Made by a program: the position numbers and the translations under genes. Shown piece after piece: positions 1 to 11,619 of a DNA stretch of 64,000 nt. Source of the stretch: Amaurobius ferox (taxonomy: Eukaryota > Arthropoda > Arachnida > Araneae > Amaurobiidae); NCBI GenBank assembly GCA_951213105.1, contig OX578142.1, positions 115,503,065-115,567,064 on the forward strand, given 5' to 3'. Position 1 is the stretch's first letter; every line of letters starts with the position of its first letter. The notes beneath the pieces were generated by a model. The model saw nothing but the letters and a program-made list of their open reading frames with translations. It was not told the origin of the DNA and made no database searches.

Positions 1-7
1 AATATAA

Positions 8-238
8 ATTTTTAAAGAATTCAATTTTTTCAGTGGGTCCTTTCACCCGTACACTAACTTTCAAATTTATATTTCATTTAAAAGAAGGTATTCTCATTTA
101 TTTGGTGATTGGAATATTTCGATAGACGACACCCCTAAAATACCAAGTGATATTACTAGGGGACTGAAAAGTTGGGATGGTACTTCTAAAATACCATTTC
201 TTATTGCAGCCTGGAAGTATACAGGTATCCAAGAATAA
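8..238 (+). CDS. Possible 3'-terminal exon (weak)
   Basis: A frame open from base 8 to a TAA at 236-238, about 76 codons, has no ATG but has protein-like composition with several Trp and Asp residues and little low complexity; it ends in Trp-Lys-Tyr-Thr-Gly-Ile-Gln-Glu. A pyrimidine-rich tract ending in CAG at 31-33 could be a splice acceptor leading into it, which would make it a last coding exon whose gene lies to the left of the window. I recognise no domain. In DNA this AT-rich a frame of this length also arises by chance many times per 64 kb, and I see no clear AATAAA just downstream. Confidence 0.22.
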   Translation: MFKEFNFFSGSFHPYTNFQIYISFKRRYSHLFGDWNISIDDTPKIPSDITRGLKSWDGTSKIPFLIAAWKYTGIQE

Positions 239-534
239 TAATAATCACTGTACGTGTAAATAGTAGTTCACGAACCAAAAGTCCGAATTGGAAAATTTGG
301 TACACGTGTGTAATAAGGTAATGTAAGTACGACAACAAAAAAACAGGAATAGAAAAGATTTGTATGCATTTTATACAAAAATGTCAAAACGAGATATTTA
401 TATTTTGTGGAAAAATACTGAGACAACTCTGGTAGATGAGCTTTATTAAGGGATGTATCACGTATTTCAGTCACGTAAGCCTTACATCGTTTTTACAAAC
501 TTTCCATGAGGATTTTCATGAGACAAAACATCCC

Positions 535-1290
535 ATTCCTAAAGGAAAGTTGTTTGTAGCTCAGGAATGGTCCTTAATAAAGGCTGACCCGTATCGTCCG
601 TGAATACGAATTGTGGACCTACTGCAACTCGAAAAAGGCGAACATGAGGTACCAGTATATCGTCTTTAGTGTCTCTTACTGTAACAGAACTTCTATCGAA
701 GATGAGAAATTCTGTGTGCCTCTTGAGCATTATGTCTGCACATACCAAGACACCACTACCTCTAAATTGACTGCTTTCGGTGATGTTAAGAAGATAGTAG
801 TATTCCCGTTCTCTCTATATAGTAGTGAAACGAAAATTGTCTACAATCTGCATTTGGACTCATTAGCGCATTGCCCCACTGATTCACTCCAATTTCAATG
901 TTACTGACTCCAATACGCCCGTGGGAAGGGGTGAGCCAGAGGCAAACTGTTGGACGTCTACCATACAGACCAGTTTCCCTAAACTTCTTGTAAACAGTTT
1001 ATTTGAAAACAGTTGCCCCTGTGGAGGCTGCATCTCTCCAAAGTGTAGATATCGTCCTGTGGCATCGTTCAGTTAATGGCAGATAACTGTACTGCCGAGG
1101 TGTTGTAACTGTTGGACGACCTTGTATCGACTAACGTCTGCAGTGTTTTGAAACCTTCTCTACTGTCTGGATATTGCACATTGTAGCACATTCAAACTCA
1201 AAATGAAACTTCAGTCTCTGTTTGTCCTAATTCAACCACTCCGATAATTCTATCCTTCAAAAAAAGATCAACTTGGAGTCTTTCTGCCAT
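535..1290 (-). pseudogene. Tc1-like transposase pseudogene
   Basis: Read on the minus strand, pieces of a Tc1-like (DDE, IS630 superfamily) transposase occur in the right order but in several frames. A start region at about 1290 reads MAERLQVDLFLKDRIIG, the usual N-terminal helix-turn-helix beginning. The HTH linker includes GRPTVTTPRQ and then TVYKKFRETGLYGRRP. The catalytic region near 535-660 reads PHVRLFRVAVGPQFVF followed by TDDTGQP in place of the usual MDDNAxxH. Internal stops and frameshifts separate the pieces, the first catalytic Asp region is hardly recognisable, and the C-terminal PDLNPIE block is absent, so the copy is truncated near 535 and dead. Confidence 0.75.
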
Positions 1291-2844
1291 TATCAGTTCC
1301 TTCTTAACAATGACAACACCACGTTTTATGGCGATTGAAAAATACTGGAATAAAACATGGCAGCTACAGTCAGCTGTATTTATGAAATTGCAATATACAC
1401 AACTTATTTGCGTATATACAGTTAACTGATAAAATTTGCGTATGCTCAGAGATTGGTTTAGGTTAGTGGATAACTTATATGCAAATTTCTGCTGTTTTGT
1501 TTACGTTAACTTTTTACTTTGCACGTTTTACGAATCATGCTTAACTTTGGGATACCACTGTATTAGGGGGATGGAATGCTGGCAATTTTTAGCCCCCCCC
1601 CCGCACTTTCAAAAAGTTCCGACGTCCCTATGTGTTTATGTAGCTAATGACCCCTACCCCCATCCTTGACTAAGCCGTTGGACAAGAAGAGCCGTTGCCC
1701 AATAAGTTCATTTTACCAATGAAGATATTTTGACCTCTAATCCCTTAGCTTTTGACCAGTACGAATCCATTGGAGTCCCAATGGTTTATTTTATCAATGG
1801 GAAATTGTACCTCTAAAATACACTCTGTCCCACATCACTTATCTGTATAACATCTTTATTCGTACTTCTTTAAAACTCTTTAATCGCCTGAATCCACTGT
1901 GAGACGAAAATTGCGATATCACCAACATTGAGAGCTCAAAACCAAACTACTACTAATATCCTATAATAAAAAACGCAAGCTCCGTTGCTCACACCATAGA
2001 ACAGTTAAAGTGCCAATTTTAAGTGACTGTGAGGTAACATAAACCCCCTCGCATATCTTGAATGAAAAGAACACCTTAGCAGTGGACATGCTAGCAAAAG
2101 GTGCGCCTTTATTTCTCTTTTTCCCGCTCTTTCTTTTAGCCAGTAATTGCGTCCAGATGGTGTTCTCTAGGCCACCCTGGCAGACGATTTTCAGTGACGT
2201 CACAACCGGCGCAATAAATGTCTTCTCCGGAGGTCGGAGAGAAATTCGGGAGGGCGGTATTACCTGGAGCGGGTTTTCTCAGTAACACATTGCTCTCGTA
2301 TTTGTCCGCTGTTTTGCGCCTAATCACGCAAAACGGAATGGAGTCTTAACACGTCTCAGTGTGGTTTTGTTTGTGTCATGAAGAAATCAAATACGAGTAC
2401 TTGGCATGGTTTTTTGCCCCTCAACTACGCTAATGTCTCAATTGGCACTCGGAAAGGACTGATTGTTGTGTGTGAGCATTCATGCATATGTAATGTCTGT
2501 GAGGTGATAAATATGGATGTATGCATATGACTATGCATTTTGTACGGATAAAAAGTCATCACGGTTTATAAAAACTTTCTGTAAAGCATGGTTTTCTCTC
2601 TCAATCGAGATTTTTATTTCCGCGTCTCACAGTAGAACTGTACTTAAGCAAAATGCGTCGAACTCTATGGATTTAAATACCTCTCTCAGTATGATGTTTG
2701 CTTTCTCATACGTAGTATTGGGAAAGCATTGTTTTCACGAATATTTTCGATTTCAAAAGATTGATGCCAATATATGTTTTTAGCCCTCCTAAATACGTTT
2801 TGGCTATTTTTCGAGTGATGTTTGTCTGTCTGTCTGTGGTCGAT
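1291..2844. other. No recognised gene; moderately GC-rich patch
   Basis: AT-rich sequence with no recognised gene. A GC-richer patch at about 2090-2340 includes one CRE-like TGACGTCAC at about 2195 and several CpGs, but no coding frame I can identify. A short run of C lies near 1595. From about 2817 a few CTGT repeats lead into the palindrome cluster. Confidence 0.5.
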
Positions 2845-2913
2845 ATCTTGTGCAATACCACAAGATCTGCTATTGATACAATCGATATCAATAGCAGCCA
2901 CAAATATTTGTGG
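2845..2913. repeat. Three abutting perfect palindromes
   Basis: Three inverted repeats touch with no base between them. Hairpin 1 (2845-2866) has an 8-bp stem, ATCTTGTG against CACAAGAT, with a 6-base loop. Hairpin 2 (2867-2897) has a 12-bp stem, CTGCTATTGATA against TATCAATAGCAG, with a 7-base loop. Hairpin 3 (2898-2913) is the perfect 16-base palindrome CCACAAATATTTGTGG. A CTGT tetranucleotide run precedes them. All stems are perfect; their function is unknown. Confidence 0.85.
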
Positions 2914-4167
2914 ATTTTTAGGAAACTTTATAACCGGCTTTGTTATCAAAAAATTTAAAACTAGATTGAATTTTAAAATTCGAGCGAAAACTTTGAAATT
3001 TACTCGAAATTTTATATTCTTTTAACATGACAGCATAGGGCAACATTTAACATAATCATGAATAAAAGGATTTATGGCTCAATGATCACGAATCAGTCAC
3101 TGTTGTTTCAATCACTGTTGTGAAAAATAATCGTGATAATATTTTTGTTGGTGACGTCATTAGCCCGCCCCCATTGGAGGTCAAGTTACCCCCCGGGGGA
3201 TACATTGTCAAGCATGCTATCAATCGAAATATTTTTTCAAGCATTTTAAAGTGAATGGAAATGCGCTATTGTTGTAATAACTTGAATCCACAATGTCGAT
3301 TTATCAACTTTTTTTCTCGTAAAATTTGAAAATTAAAATGAATTCTGATATGAGGCAGCCGAGTTGAGCCCCACTCCAATTATTTTTTTAAAATATATTT
3401 ATGCAAACAAAGAAAATATTATAGAAAACTACGGTTTAAAATTAATTGCTTAATTGCAAAACTACTAAACAATCCTTTCATACCTCCGATTTGATACACC
3501 GAATAGAACTCAACAGAACCTATCGGTATGAAAGCCAGACAAACTGTAAGAAAATTATTTGCTGTATTTAAAGTTCTTCATATTTAACGAGACGTTATAG
3601 ATACTGCTAAACTATTGACTAGAAACGGAAAAATGCTTGTAAAAATTGTAAATGAGTTAGATGGTGCATCATTATTTTAAAATTTATTCAACCTTGGTAT
3701 ATCATTCATATATTATATATACTATATATATAATTCCAAGATTTCATCAAGAATTACTTCTCCAGTTGATTATCTCAATTATAAGCATTTTTGGTGCGAA
3801 GATGGAAGCTTCACTATATATGTAATGCATAAAAGTTCCTCTTTAAGTCGAATGTGAATCAAGGTATATTCGATTGTCAGTCGATATATGCAGAATTCAT
3901 CCAATTTTGTGCTCATTGAGTGTGGAAATTGACTTGTCTGGTAATCGCCCAATAATTGACCAATAATTTATATTAATTCAAATTACTAAACATTGGTTAA
4001 CTCAAAAAATTGCCTGGGTCTATTTGCTTTAAGATTGGGCTTGAAAACTGCCCAAGGCAAATAGTTATTTCCAATATTCTCTTAGTTCGATTGTCTTCTA
4101 TTTCATCCCTTAAGCCTAAATATATGAAGAATCAAAACAATATACTAAAATAAACGAATATTGCACC
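2914..4167. other. No recognised gene
   Basis: AT-rich sequence without a recognised gene. A short TATATA tract lies near 3710-3732. The part just before 4168 may belong to the 5' region of the following retroelement, but its boundary is not visible. Confidence 0.5.
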
Positions 4168-5361
4168 TTGAATTTCACTAATTCTGTCTTAAATAATCTG
4201 AAGATAAATAATTTTTTAAAATCGGTTTTCAATTACTTTCCAGTCAAACATGTAAATCCTAAAATTGCATATAAATATGATAAACCGCTGAGACGTTATA
4301 TTTTCAATTATAATCAAATAGCCAAATCAAGAGATATAAATCAAAATTATGAATTGGATAAAGAGTCATACTGCCACTGTCATTTAGATAAATGCAAAGA
4401 CTACGTAGATAAAAACATGGGTATGTTATAACGAGAAATCTAAATATAATAATTCTTACATCACTAATGCTGGTAAATTATTATTAAAAGTCTTAAATGA
4501 AGTATTCTTGTCAGATGAGATCTCAATTGTCTTATTGTGAAAAACAGTTTTGAATTAGTTAAAAAATTAAAAAGTCTTACTATTTATACTTTTAATTTCA
4601 AAGATTTCTTTAATAATATTTATATAGATGATCTGTATAGAGAGAGAATTATTGTAGGAATTTTTGAAAAATATAATATCAACCTAAAATATTCAAATTT
4701 TCTTTTTAAAAAATTACTTAATTTCACTCTCTGTGAGAATTATATTCAACATGGTGGTACTTTTTTAAGCAACAGTTTGGTATCCCACAAGGGGGGGGGG
4801 GGGTGCCTCATCATTGTTAGCTAATCTGTATTTATTCTTCTATGAAAAGAACATTAATCCAGGATTGCCCAATATACACATGTTTAGATATTTAGATGAC
4901 ATATTATGTGTATCCCATAATAATATCCCTATAGTACTTAACTTTTATCCTAATAACTTACAATTAAATGCAAGTAATAATGACTCTAATGTTTCAAACT
5001 TTTAGATTTAAATTTAGATTTATAAAATTGTAATCTGGCTATAAACTTGTATGATAAAAGACTATATTTTAAATTTAATACATCACAAATTCAACATTTT
5101 AACTCTTGTTTGCATATATCAGTTTTTAGAAATATTATAATAAACCAGGTTCTTAGAATCAATAAAATTTGCGACGAAAATTATAAATTAGCACATTTTA
5201 TAGAATTATTGAGTACAGGGACTAAAAATGCATATCCACCCAAATTCGTTATTGAAATTATCAACTCAGTGTATCAACTTCCACTCGATGACATCCAAGA
5301 TAACTTTCCCAATTATAATGACAAACAATATATATATAAAAAAATGATAATTATTTATTAA
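4168..5361 (+). pseudogene. Penelope-like RT pseudogene (copy 1)
   Basis: This is a broken reverse transcriptase of a lineage common in invertebrate genomes, probably Penelope-like; the lineage is my recollection. Upstream (4168-4431) there is a Cys/His pair (CHCHLDKCKDYVDKNMG) typical of the segment before the RT in these elements. RT motif A is at 4585-4630 and reads FNFKDFFNNI, with Asn (codon 4593-4595) where the catalytic Asp belongs. The loop preceding motif C carries a run of about 13 G at 4789-4802, shifting the frame inside the conserved QGGGCS region. Motif C, YLDD, is intact at 4889-4900. The C-terminal segment (5047-5361) has the family's YDKRLYFKF and FRNIIINQVLR blocks. Several stops and at least two frameshifts make it inactive. 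Confidence 0.75.
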
Positions 5362-6060
5362 TTATATAAATAAATAAAAATGAAAAATAATAAAATAAAC
5401 TAGAAAAATTAAGAAATCGGAAAATAAGATACATTAATATTAATGTTTTGAATTTTATTTTCGCTAAAATATTGTAACTTTAGCCAGTTTTATACTACGA
5501 TTTGAGCTCCCTTATAATGGTGTATAGTAACATTCTCGTTTATCCATTTCTTCTATGAATCACTTATTCAGTAAGAATTTTCATCTATGCTTCATGTTCA
5601 CATTCCATTTTGCTTATATGGGTAATTGTCCTGTCTCCTGCTCTGACTCACTGGACGGGTCTGGGAGGATCGCTGTGAACGTTCGTTCTGCCTCCTAGGT
5701 TGTATTTCGTCATGTTTATTCCGGTGCTTCCAGATATTTTTCATACTGTTGAGGTTGATCGCACTTGCACGTGGTGAAAGAAGAAGGGTTCCTGCCTCAT
5801 GGTAATACAATTTTTCCTAATGTTTCTTATCTTCAATTTTTCATCTTTTGATGCCTGTAGTCTGAGTTTGGTCATTTATAGTAATGTACTATTGCCCAAT
5901 CTGAAACAGGCATTTGTTTGGGTTAATTAGAATTAAATACTCAGACCTGAAGATGAATTTAATTCTGATTAATCTTCGTTAATTATGGCCGTGCTTTTGC
6001 TTCTATGATGATGTTAATATTTCACGATTATTTGAATTAAGTATTTTTATTATATTTTTC
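5362..6060 (+). repeat. Non-coding 3' region and tail of RT copy 1
   Basis: The region downstream of the RT ends in a conserved tail at about 5942-6060. It opens with CCTGAAGATGAATTTA and includes the run GATGATGTTAATATT. A second, nearly alignable tail without any RT lies at 42158-42345, and shorter versions follow the other RT copies. The GAAGA and TCTTC segments of this tail can pair. It is followed directly by (TA)n and GATA microsatellites. Confidence 0.6.
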
Positions 6061-6076
6061 TAATATATATATATAT

Positions 6077-6107
<31 letters not shown>

Positions 6108-6170
6108 TTCGAAAACTAATAGTCAGACCTTAATCGATGAACGTTAGACATATATATATATATACTTGTA

Positions 6171-6228
<58 letters not shown>
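6061..6228. repeat. (TA)n and GATA microsatellites
   Basis: A (TA) stretch and GATA repeats at 6061-6105 and a long (TA)n array at about 6151-6228. Apparent reading frames of alternating Ile and Tyr here are artefacts. Confidence 0.9.
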
Positions 6229-6230
<2 letters not shown>

Positions 6231-7699
6231 CGTGAACTTTTTCGATTTTCCTCTCGACCGCCCCAAAAACTTTGCCCTTTTTTTACGCTATAAAACAACT
6301 GCCTTAACCAGAAGCTAAAGTAAATCAGTTGAATTATCATCAGTAAAATTAAAGTAAATGAGGTGAATTTATCATGCACTGACATCCTAACATCACTAAT
6401 CTATTTTGAAAAAAAAGCATTAATGAGATAAATAACCACAATATAAAAAGCAGTAACTACCAAAGGAAATAATATCTTGTTCTACAATTCTTGCCCAAAT
6501 ACAAGGATAAGTAAAGCATATTCGGAAAATCACCGTTTCCACAATGCAAGCATTATTTGTTACTTTGCTTCTTTGAATATGACCATGCATACTAATAGGT
6601 CATAATGCAATTACTTAGATTCAAAGTTTGTAAAAGAGAAGTTAAGAGTTGAGTTTTATAGTTACTTTCATCTACGTATCTGTCATACCAACTATCGAGG
6701 TTTTGGTGCTAAGCAACGTTAACTGCAAAGTTACATATTCTGAAATAACGTTAGTTTTATATTGCATAAACATCAATGCAAGTCATAATAAGAAAGCTGT
6801 AATGTGCCCTAAACTAAATTAAACTTAATGTCAAAAATGCTAGCTGTACCATCTTAATATTAATTAATTATTACAGAATTATTAAACCATACAATAATAA
6901 TAAATGCTGGAAAGTATCACTTAATATAACCGTATAATATGTAACTACTTTTGTGTTGCCTATATTGAGTATGATTTATGACAAATAAAAAAGATAAAAT
7001 GAAATCAAAACAGTTTTTTTTTCTTTACCTTACTGAAAAATCATTATTCTGTAGTTAACGTTGTTTGACACTAAATTTTCGATATGAGCTAACAAATTTC
7101 CACATGCCATTTATGTTGTAAAGCGCTATCAGTGGTCATTTTTGAATAAACAACAAATTATATGCTACCATTTCTATAAAATGAGAGAAAATCCGATTTT
7201 TTTTTCTTTATTTTAATCATCTAATAGTAAAAATTTGTAAAAAAAAACAATTTAGCTATATATGGTGCCAACTGCAAATAACATTCCCTGCTAATTTTAA
7301 TTTACATTTAAAACAATATTACTAGAAAAGTTATCATAAATTTAATTGGTGAAATTAAGCAAAGAATAAAATAATTTCAATTTACAAAAATAGCACTGTG
7401 ATGAAATAAAATAAAACGAATGCATCAATCTTTTGCAGCAAAACAACGAAAATCGACCTGTAACTGTATTTATATGAACCTTTAAATGAATCTCGACTTT
7501 GAATTCAGTGAATGTGTATTTCAGCAAGGTATCACATTGCAAAAGTTATATTGCCATACCTCTCATCATCGCTACTTGCAAGGCGAGGTACATAAAAACT
7601 ACATCAATTCTTTCGAAATTTCTTTCGGCAACTATGTTGTGATCCAATTATGCTCTTCAAGAGCAGAAATTCCTAGCATCCATGGAGAAAAAGTCTCGC
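6229..7699. other. No recognised gene
   Basis: AT-rich sequence with homopolymer A and T runs. No coding or repeat family recognised. Confidence 0.5.
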
Positions 7700-7784
7700 G
7701 AAGGGTCATCCTCGGAGAGAAATCTCAAGGTCTCAAGGAAAACACCAATGAGACCTTGGGATTTCTCTCCAAGGATGACTCTTT
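7700..7784. ncRNA. Strong single hairpin (pre-miRNA-like or MITE)
   Basis: An inverted repeat pairs 7705-7734 with 7750-7779 over 30 positions with two mismatches, and five more base pairs (two of them G-U) extend the stem outward to 7700/7784. The loop is about 15 nt. Stem length, loop size and total length (85 nt) are those of an animal miRNA precursor, but a tiny palindromic transposon remnant would look the same. Which strand would be transcribed cannot be told. The open frame running across it is a by-product. Confidence 0.45.
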
Positions 7785-8084
7785 CCGAGATTTTTCAAGT
7801 AATGAAAAAAATCTTCCAAATCAACATAGTATGCAAATTACGATTTAATATGAATGGAAGCATTACTTAAATAATGCAGAGTACTACCATATGCAATAAT
7901 TTGTCATTTTCTGGTGGACAGGAAGCATAGATCCTTGCACCTCTGAAAATAGGACTAATTAGCAGAATTAGCAGAAATTAGCATTGCCACTAATTAGTAG
8001 AATTGTTTTCAGAAACAGAATTCTACAGTAATGATTGTTATTTAATTGGTGGCAAAATTTGTGCCATTCTATTGTTTTCACAAA

Positions 8085-8765
8085 ATTTTTTTCCTCGAAA
8101 CATCTATTTCTCAGAATATGTTATGAATAGGTGATGACTGATTTGGATATAGCATCAAATTACAGAAAAGAGTAGGGGATTCACTGGGGATTTCCACTTA
8201 CGGTAAAAATTTTCCTTTCACTTGAAATATATATTTTTCAAGATTTGTTATACATAGGGTTTACTAACTGCTATGGCTTCAACAAATTCTGGATGAAGTA
8301 AGGTGGTTCACTAAAAAGTTTTCACTTCCGGGTATTTTTTTTTTCACCTCGGGTTCAAACATTTTCCTTGAAACCTGCATTTCTCAAGATCTGTTATTGA
8401 TAAGGCTCAGATGATGACTTATTTGGATTCAATATAGAATTTCGGAGAAGATAAAAGAGATGATTGAGGATTTCAAATTCCAGTTCTGGGGATGTCACTT
8501 CTATTTTAAAAATCTACTCTATTTTCCTTGAAATTGGCTATAGATAGAGCCTAGATGATATTTGATATGGATTCAGCATTAAAATTTAGAAAATAATGGG
8601 GGTTCACTAAGGATTTTGAAAAAATTTCTTGAAACATCTATTTATCAGGATTGGCTATAGATAGAGCTCAAATGAAGACTGATTTCGATTCAGCATTAAA
8701 TTCCATGGAGTGTAGGGTGTTCACTAAGGATTTCAATTTCAGGTTCTAGAGAACGTGAAAATACT
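8085..8765 (+). repeat. Diverged tandem repeat V, about 5 units
   Basis: Units of roughly 120-150 bp follow one another. Each carries a version of GAAACATCTATTTCTCA, then GGCTATAGATAGAGCT, GATGACTGATTTGGATTCAG and GGGTTCACTAAGGATTTC. Units are strongly diverged from each other. The same unit recurs inverted at 19400-20300 and in this orientation at 40290-41430. Confidence 0.7.
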
Positions 8766-10037
8766 AATTTTCATTAGCCATCTTTTAATATAAATGTAAT
8801 CTGTAATGTCAGTCAAAAATTAAGTGTACACAACATTTTCCATCACATGAAGGCTGTTTATTAAATTTCTTGTTATAATTATTTTTTGCAGACTGATATA
8901 TATATATATAGACAGAATTCTGTTGCATTTAAGGTTAAAGAAAATTTTTTAATGTGCAACAAAAAAATAATTAACCTCAATTATAATATTTAAAGGGCAT
9001 TCCATAAATATTAGCATCTTTAAACGTATCATTAAAATATATATTTATTTATTGAGCATTAAAAAACAAAGAGTGTAAATAAGATTTGAATATATACATT
9101 GTTAGGATTCTCTTCTTTTTCATCTTAACCCATTTTAGCATATTCTATTACTGAGAATGCTAAAAACACTATATATCACTAAAAGAATACACCTCACACC
9201 ACGACCTATAAACATCTCTTTAAAAATATTCTTAAACTATATTTTGTCTAAAACTTTATTATATTCTCCTGGGCATTGCCATCCATGGAAAATCCCTGAC
9301 AGCAATAGAGATTTCACCGACAGCAAATAAAATTTGCTCTAAATTACTTTATACTAGACTCTGTGCACAAGAAAATTCTACTGAAACTTGACAAGATAGC
9401 TAAGAGCAACATGTACTGTACTATCCTCCTAGTACATATAAAATTATCCTGCGTAACATTTAACACTTTTTGGTAGCATCTAAATATCCAACAAGTAATG
9501 GCATTACCAATGAAACAAAACTTGGGTAACTTTGTCACTTACCATAAATTTTGACAAATTGCAAGCTGTTCAATTTGTTCACAATTGAGTACAAACTTCC
9601 CATAGCTGACAAGTTTGAAACCTAGTTCGTTTAGAATTCAATAGAATCTAAGCTCAGTAACTACTATAACAAAATGTTATCATAAAATCTATTATTTTGA
9701 ATATATATTTTTTAAATTATAGTCATTTCAGTACCCATTTCCTGAATTTTTTTTTTAGCTTTCTACTTCCTAAAGGCTCATCTATCATTCATTTCGAGTC
9801 AATTAGTTGAATTTGAGGAATAAAAATCGTGTTCATTTTTTAACAATACGGATACGATATCTCTATCTATGATGTATGATGACGTTCTAAATATATATAA
9901 TTGAGCAATTGATGTAATTTATAATCTGATTTTGAATCGAATTTGATAGATTAACAGGCAAAAAATGACGTATTATAGATCTTTAAGTAAACTAAATAGA
10001 TTCTAAAAGGATGTAATCGTTTACATTTATAAAACTA
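8766..10037. other. No recognised gene
   Basis: AT-rich sequence; short TATATA runs near 8900 and 9040. No coding signal or recognised element. Confidence 0.5.
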
Positions 10038-11619
10038 CTAGCAGCATACCCGTTCTTCGTACGAAGTATATAATATAAAGAAACTTATAATTCGCAATCA
10101 TGTGCAAATTCTGTTAAAATATTAAATTTATTGCTCCTAAAGAGAAGTTTAAGAATATCTGTTCTCACTATGCAAAATTATCTTCACGGGCTGATCTGAA
10201 GAATAATGCCTTTTGTAAGCAAATTTACAAAAAAAAAAGGAATTGAATCAATATATGCAAACCCCTACTACTTATATTGTCGCAGATTGGATAATATGCC
10301 AGTGTGTTAGTAGAAGATTACCCGTACTAAAATATGAGTCTCAAAAATCTTTGCCAAAATAAAAGAGATGACGTAATAAATTGAAAATATCAATAATCCC
10401 CGTACTCTTTATACCAGAAGGTCGTAATTGATTCCAATATATGCCAATATATATCAAAACATATACCAATATACCTGTACTACTTATATTCTCGTAGATT
10501 AGAAGACATGCCCGTTGTTGTAGAAACCCAGACCGTCCGACCTACCAGAAAGGTGTAAGGTAACTGTTTGGACGGTTGGGAAGTGCCACCCAATTTAGAC
10601 CGGAACCCAGTGGGGGAGGCATCCACAGTGACCGTACCCTCCTACTCCTACCACCAACCTCTCGGAAGGACTTTCGGACCCACATGTTTAACGTGATCGT
10701 ACTCCGCATGAACACGGCGGCAGTTTTGGCAGTGGCTTGAATCGAACCGGGGCCTACCGAGTGCAACTCCAGCGCGCTAACCAATGGGCTACCGCGCCCG
10801 AAGACATACCCGTGTATTTGTAGAAGATTACTCGTACAACGTACAATATATGAGTTTAAACAATTTTTGTCATAATAAAGCAATTGCATAATAACTTGAA
10901 AATATCAATAATCCTAGAAAATATCAATAATAATAACGTTCAAACCTGAATTAATAAACCGTAATTAATATTATCCAGTCAAAAATGCTATAAGAAAAAT
11001 CAAATCGTTCTTTTCTAAAATATATTTTAATATCCATTTATGTATTATTCAAATCGAAAAAATAATAATTAAAATAAACAGACAGATTTAATTTAATTGC
11101 ATTTCTGAGCAAAATGATATAAGATAGAATCTTCCTCATAAACTGCGAAATTAAATAACCATTTCGATTTCTTTATACCTTTCATTGTTCAGTAAAAGCT
11201 TGTGAAATATAAACCATGGAGATAGATTTTCCATTTAAATCATGTTTCATACAATTCATGTTTTTAGAAAGTGACTAAGTAGCGCAAAAAATCTCGTTTC
11301 GTTTTTCATTAATATCTCGACAATCCCTAGTCTTAGATCCTCGAAACTTAGGCTCAATTTATGGGGGACCATTTCAAGGCTATCCACAAAATTTCATCAA
11401 ATTCAGTTCAGCCGTTGTCCCGTGATGATGAGACAAACGAAAATTTTGTTTTTTACTTGTATCTCGAGAACCACTGATCGTAGAAGCTCCAAACATGGAC
11501 TAAATTTTAAGTAGGACTATTTCCAGGCTACCCACCAAATTTCATCAAATTCGGTTCAGCCATTCTCCCGTGATGACGGGACAAATAGGCAGACTGATTT
11601 TCAATTTTATTTATATAGA
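10038..11619 (-). mobile_element. Non-autonomous Helitron (copy 1)
   Basis: On the minus strand the element begins with TCTATATAAATAAAATTG (5' end at 11619) and ends in CTAG (10038-10041). About 11 nt before that end lies a palindrome, CTTCGTACGAAG. The left flank gives T after CTAG and the right flank gives A before TC, matching the Helitron rule of insertion between A and T without target duplication. No Rep/helicase coding sequence is present, so it is non-autonomous. A tRNA-derived SINE with its own target duplication is nested at 10516-10800. A second copy starts at 21241. Confidence 0.75.
10516..10800 (-). mobile_element. tRNA-derived SINE, family S (copy A)
   Basis: On the minus strand the head is tRNA-like: GGTAGCCCATTGGTTAGCG (box A) and GGTTCGATTCA (box B) at about 10740-10800, followed by a GC-rich body. 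Near-duplicates of the flank, GAAGACATGCCCGT (10502-10515) and GAAGACATACCCGT (from about 10800), form a ~14-bp target duplication with one mismatch. Copies B and C share the body; this is the copy with both polymerase III boxes clearest. It is inserted in a Helitron and therefore younger than it. Confidence 0.85.

Noticed and set aside
5598..5810. 70-codon Arg/Gln-rich minus frame
   Set aside because: It is antisense to the 3' non-coding part of RT copy 1 and has no supporting motif.
7486..7848. 120-codon plus-strand frame
   Set aside because: It spans the 7700-7784 hairpin, has no recognisable domain, and its length is explained by the inverted repeat being stop-free.
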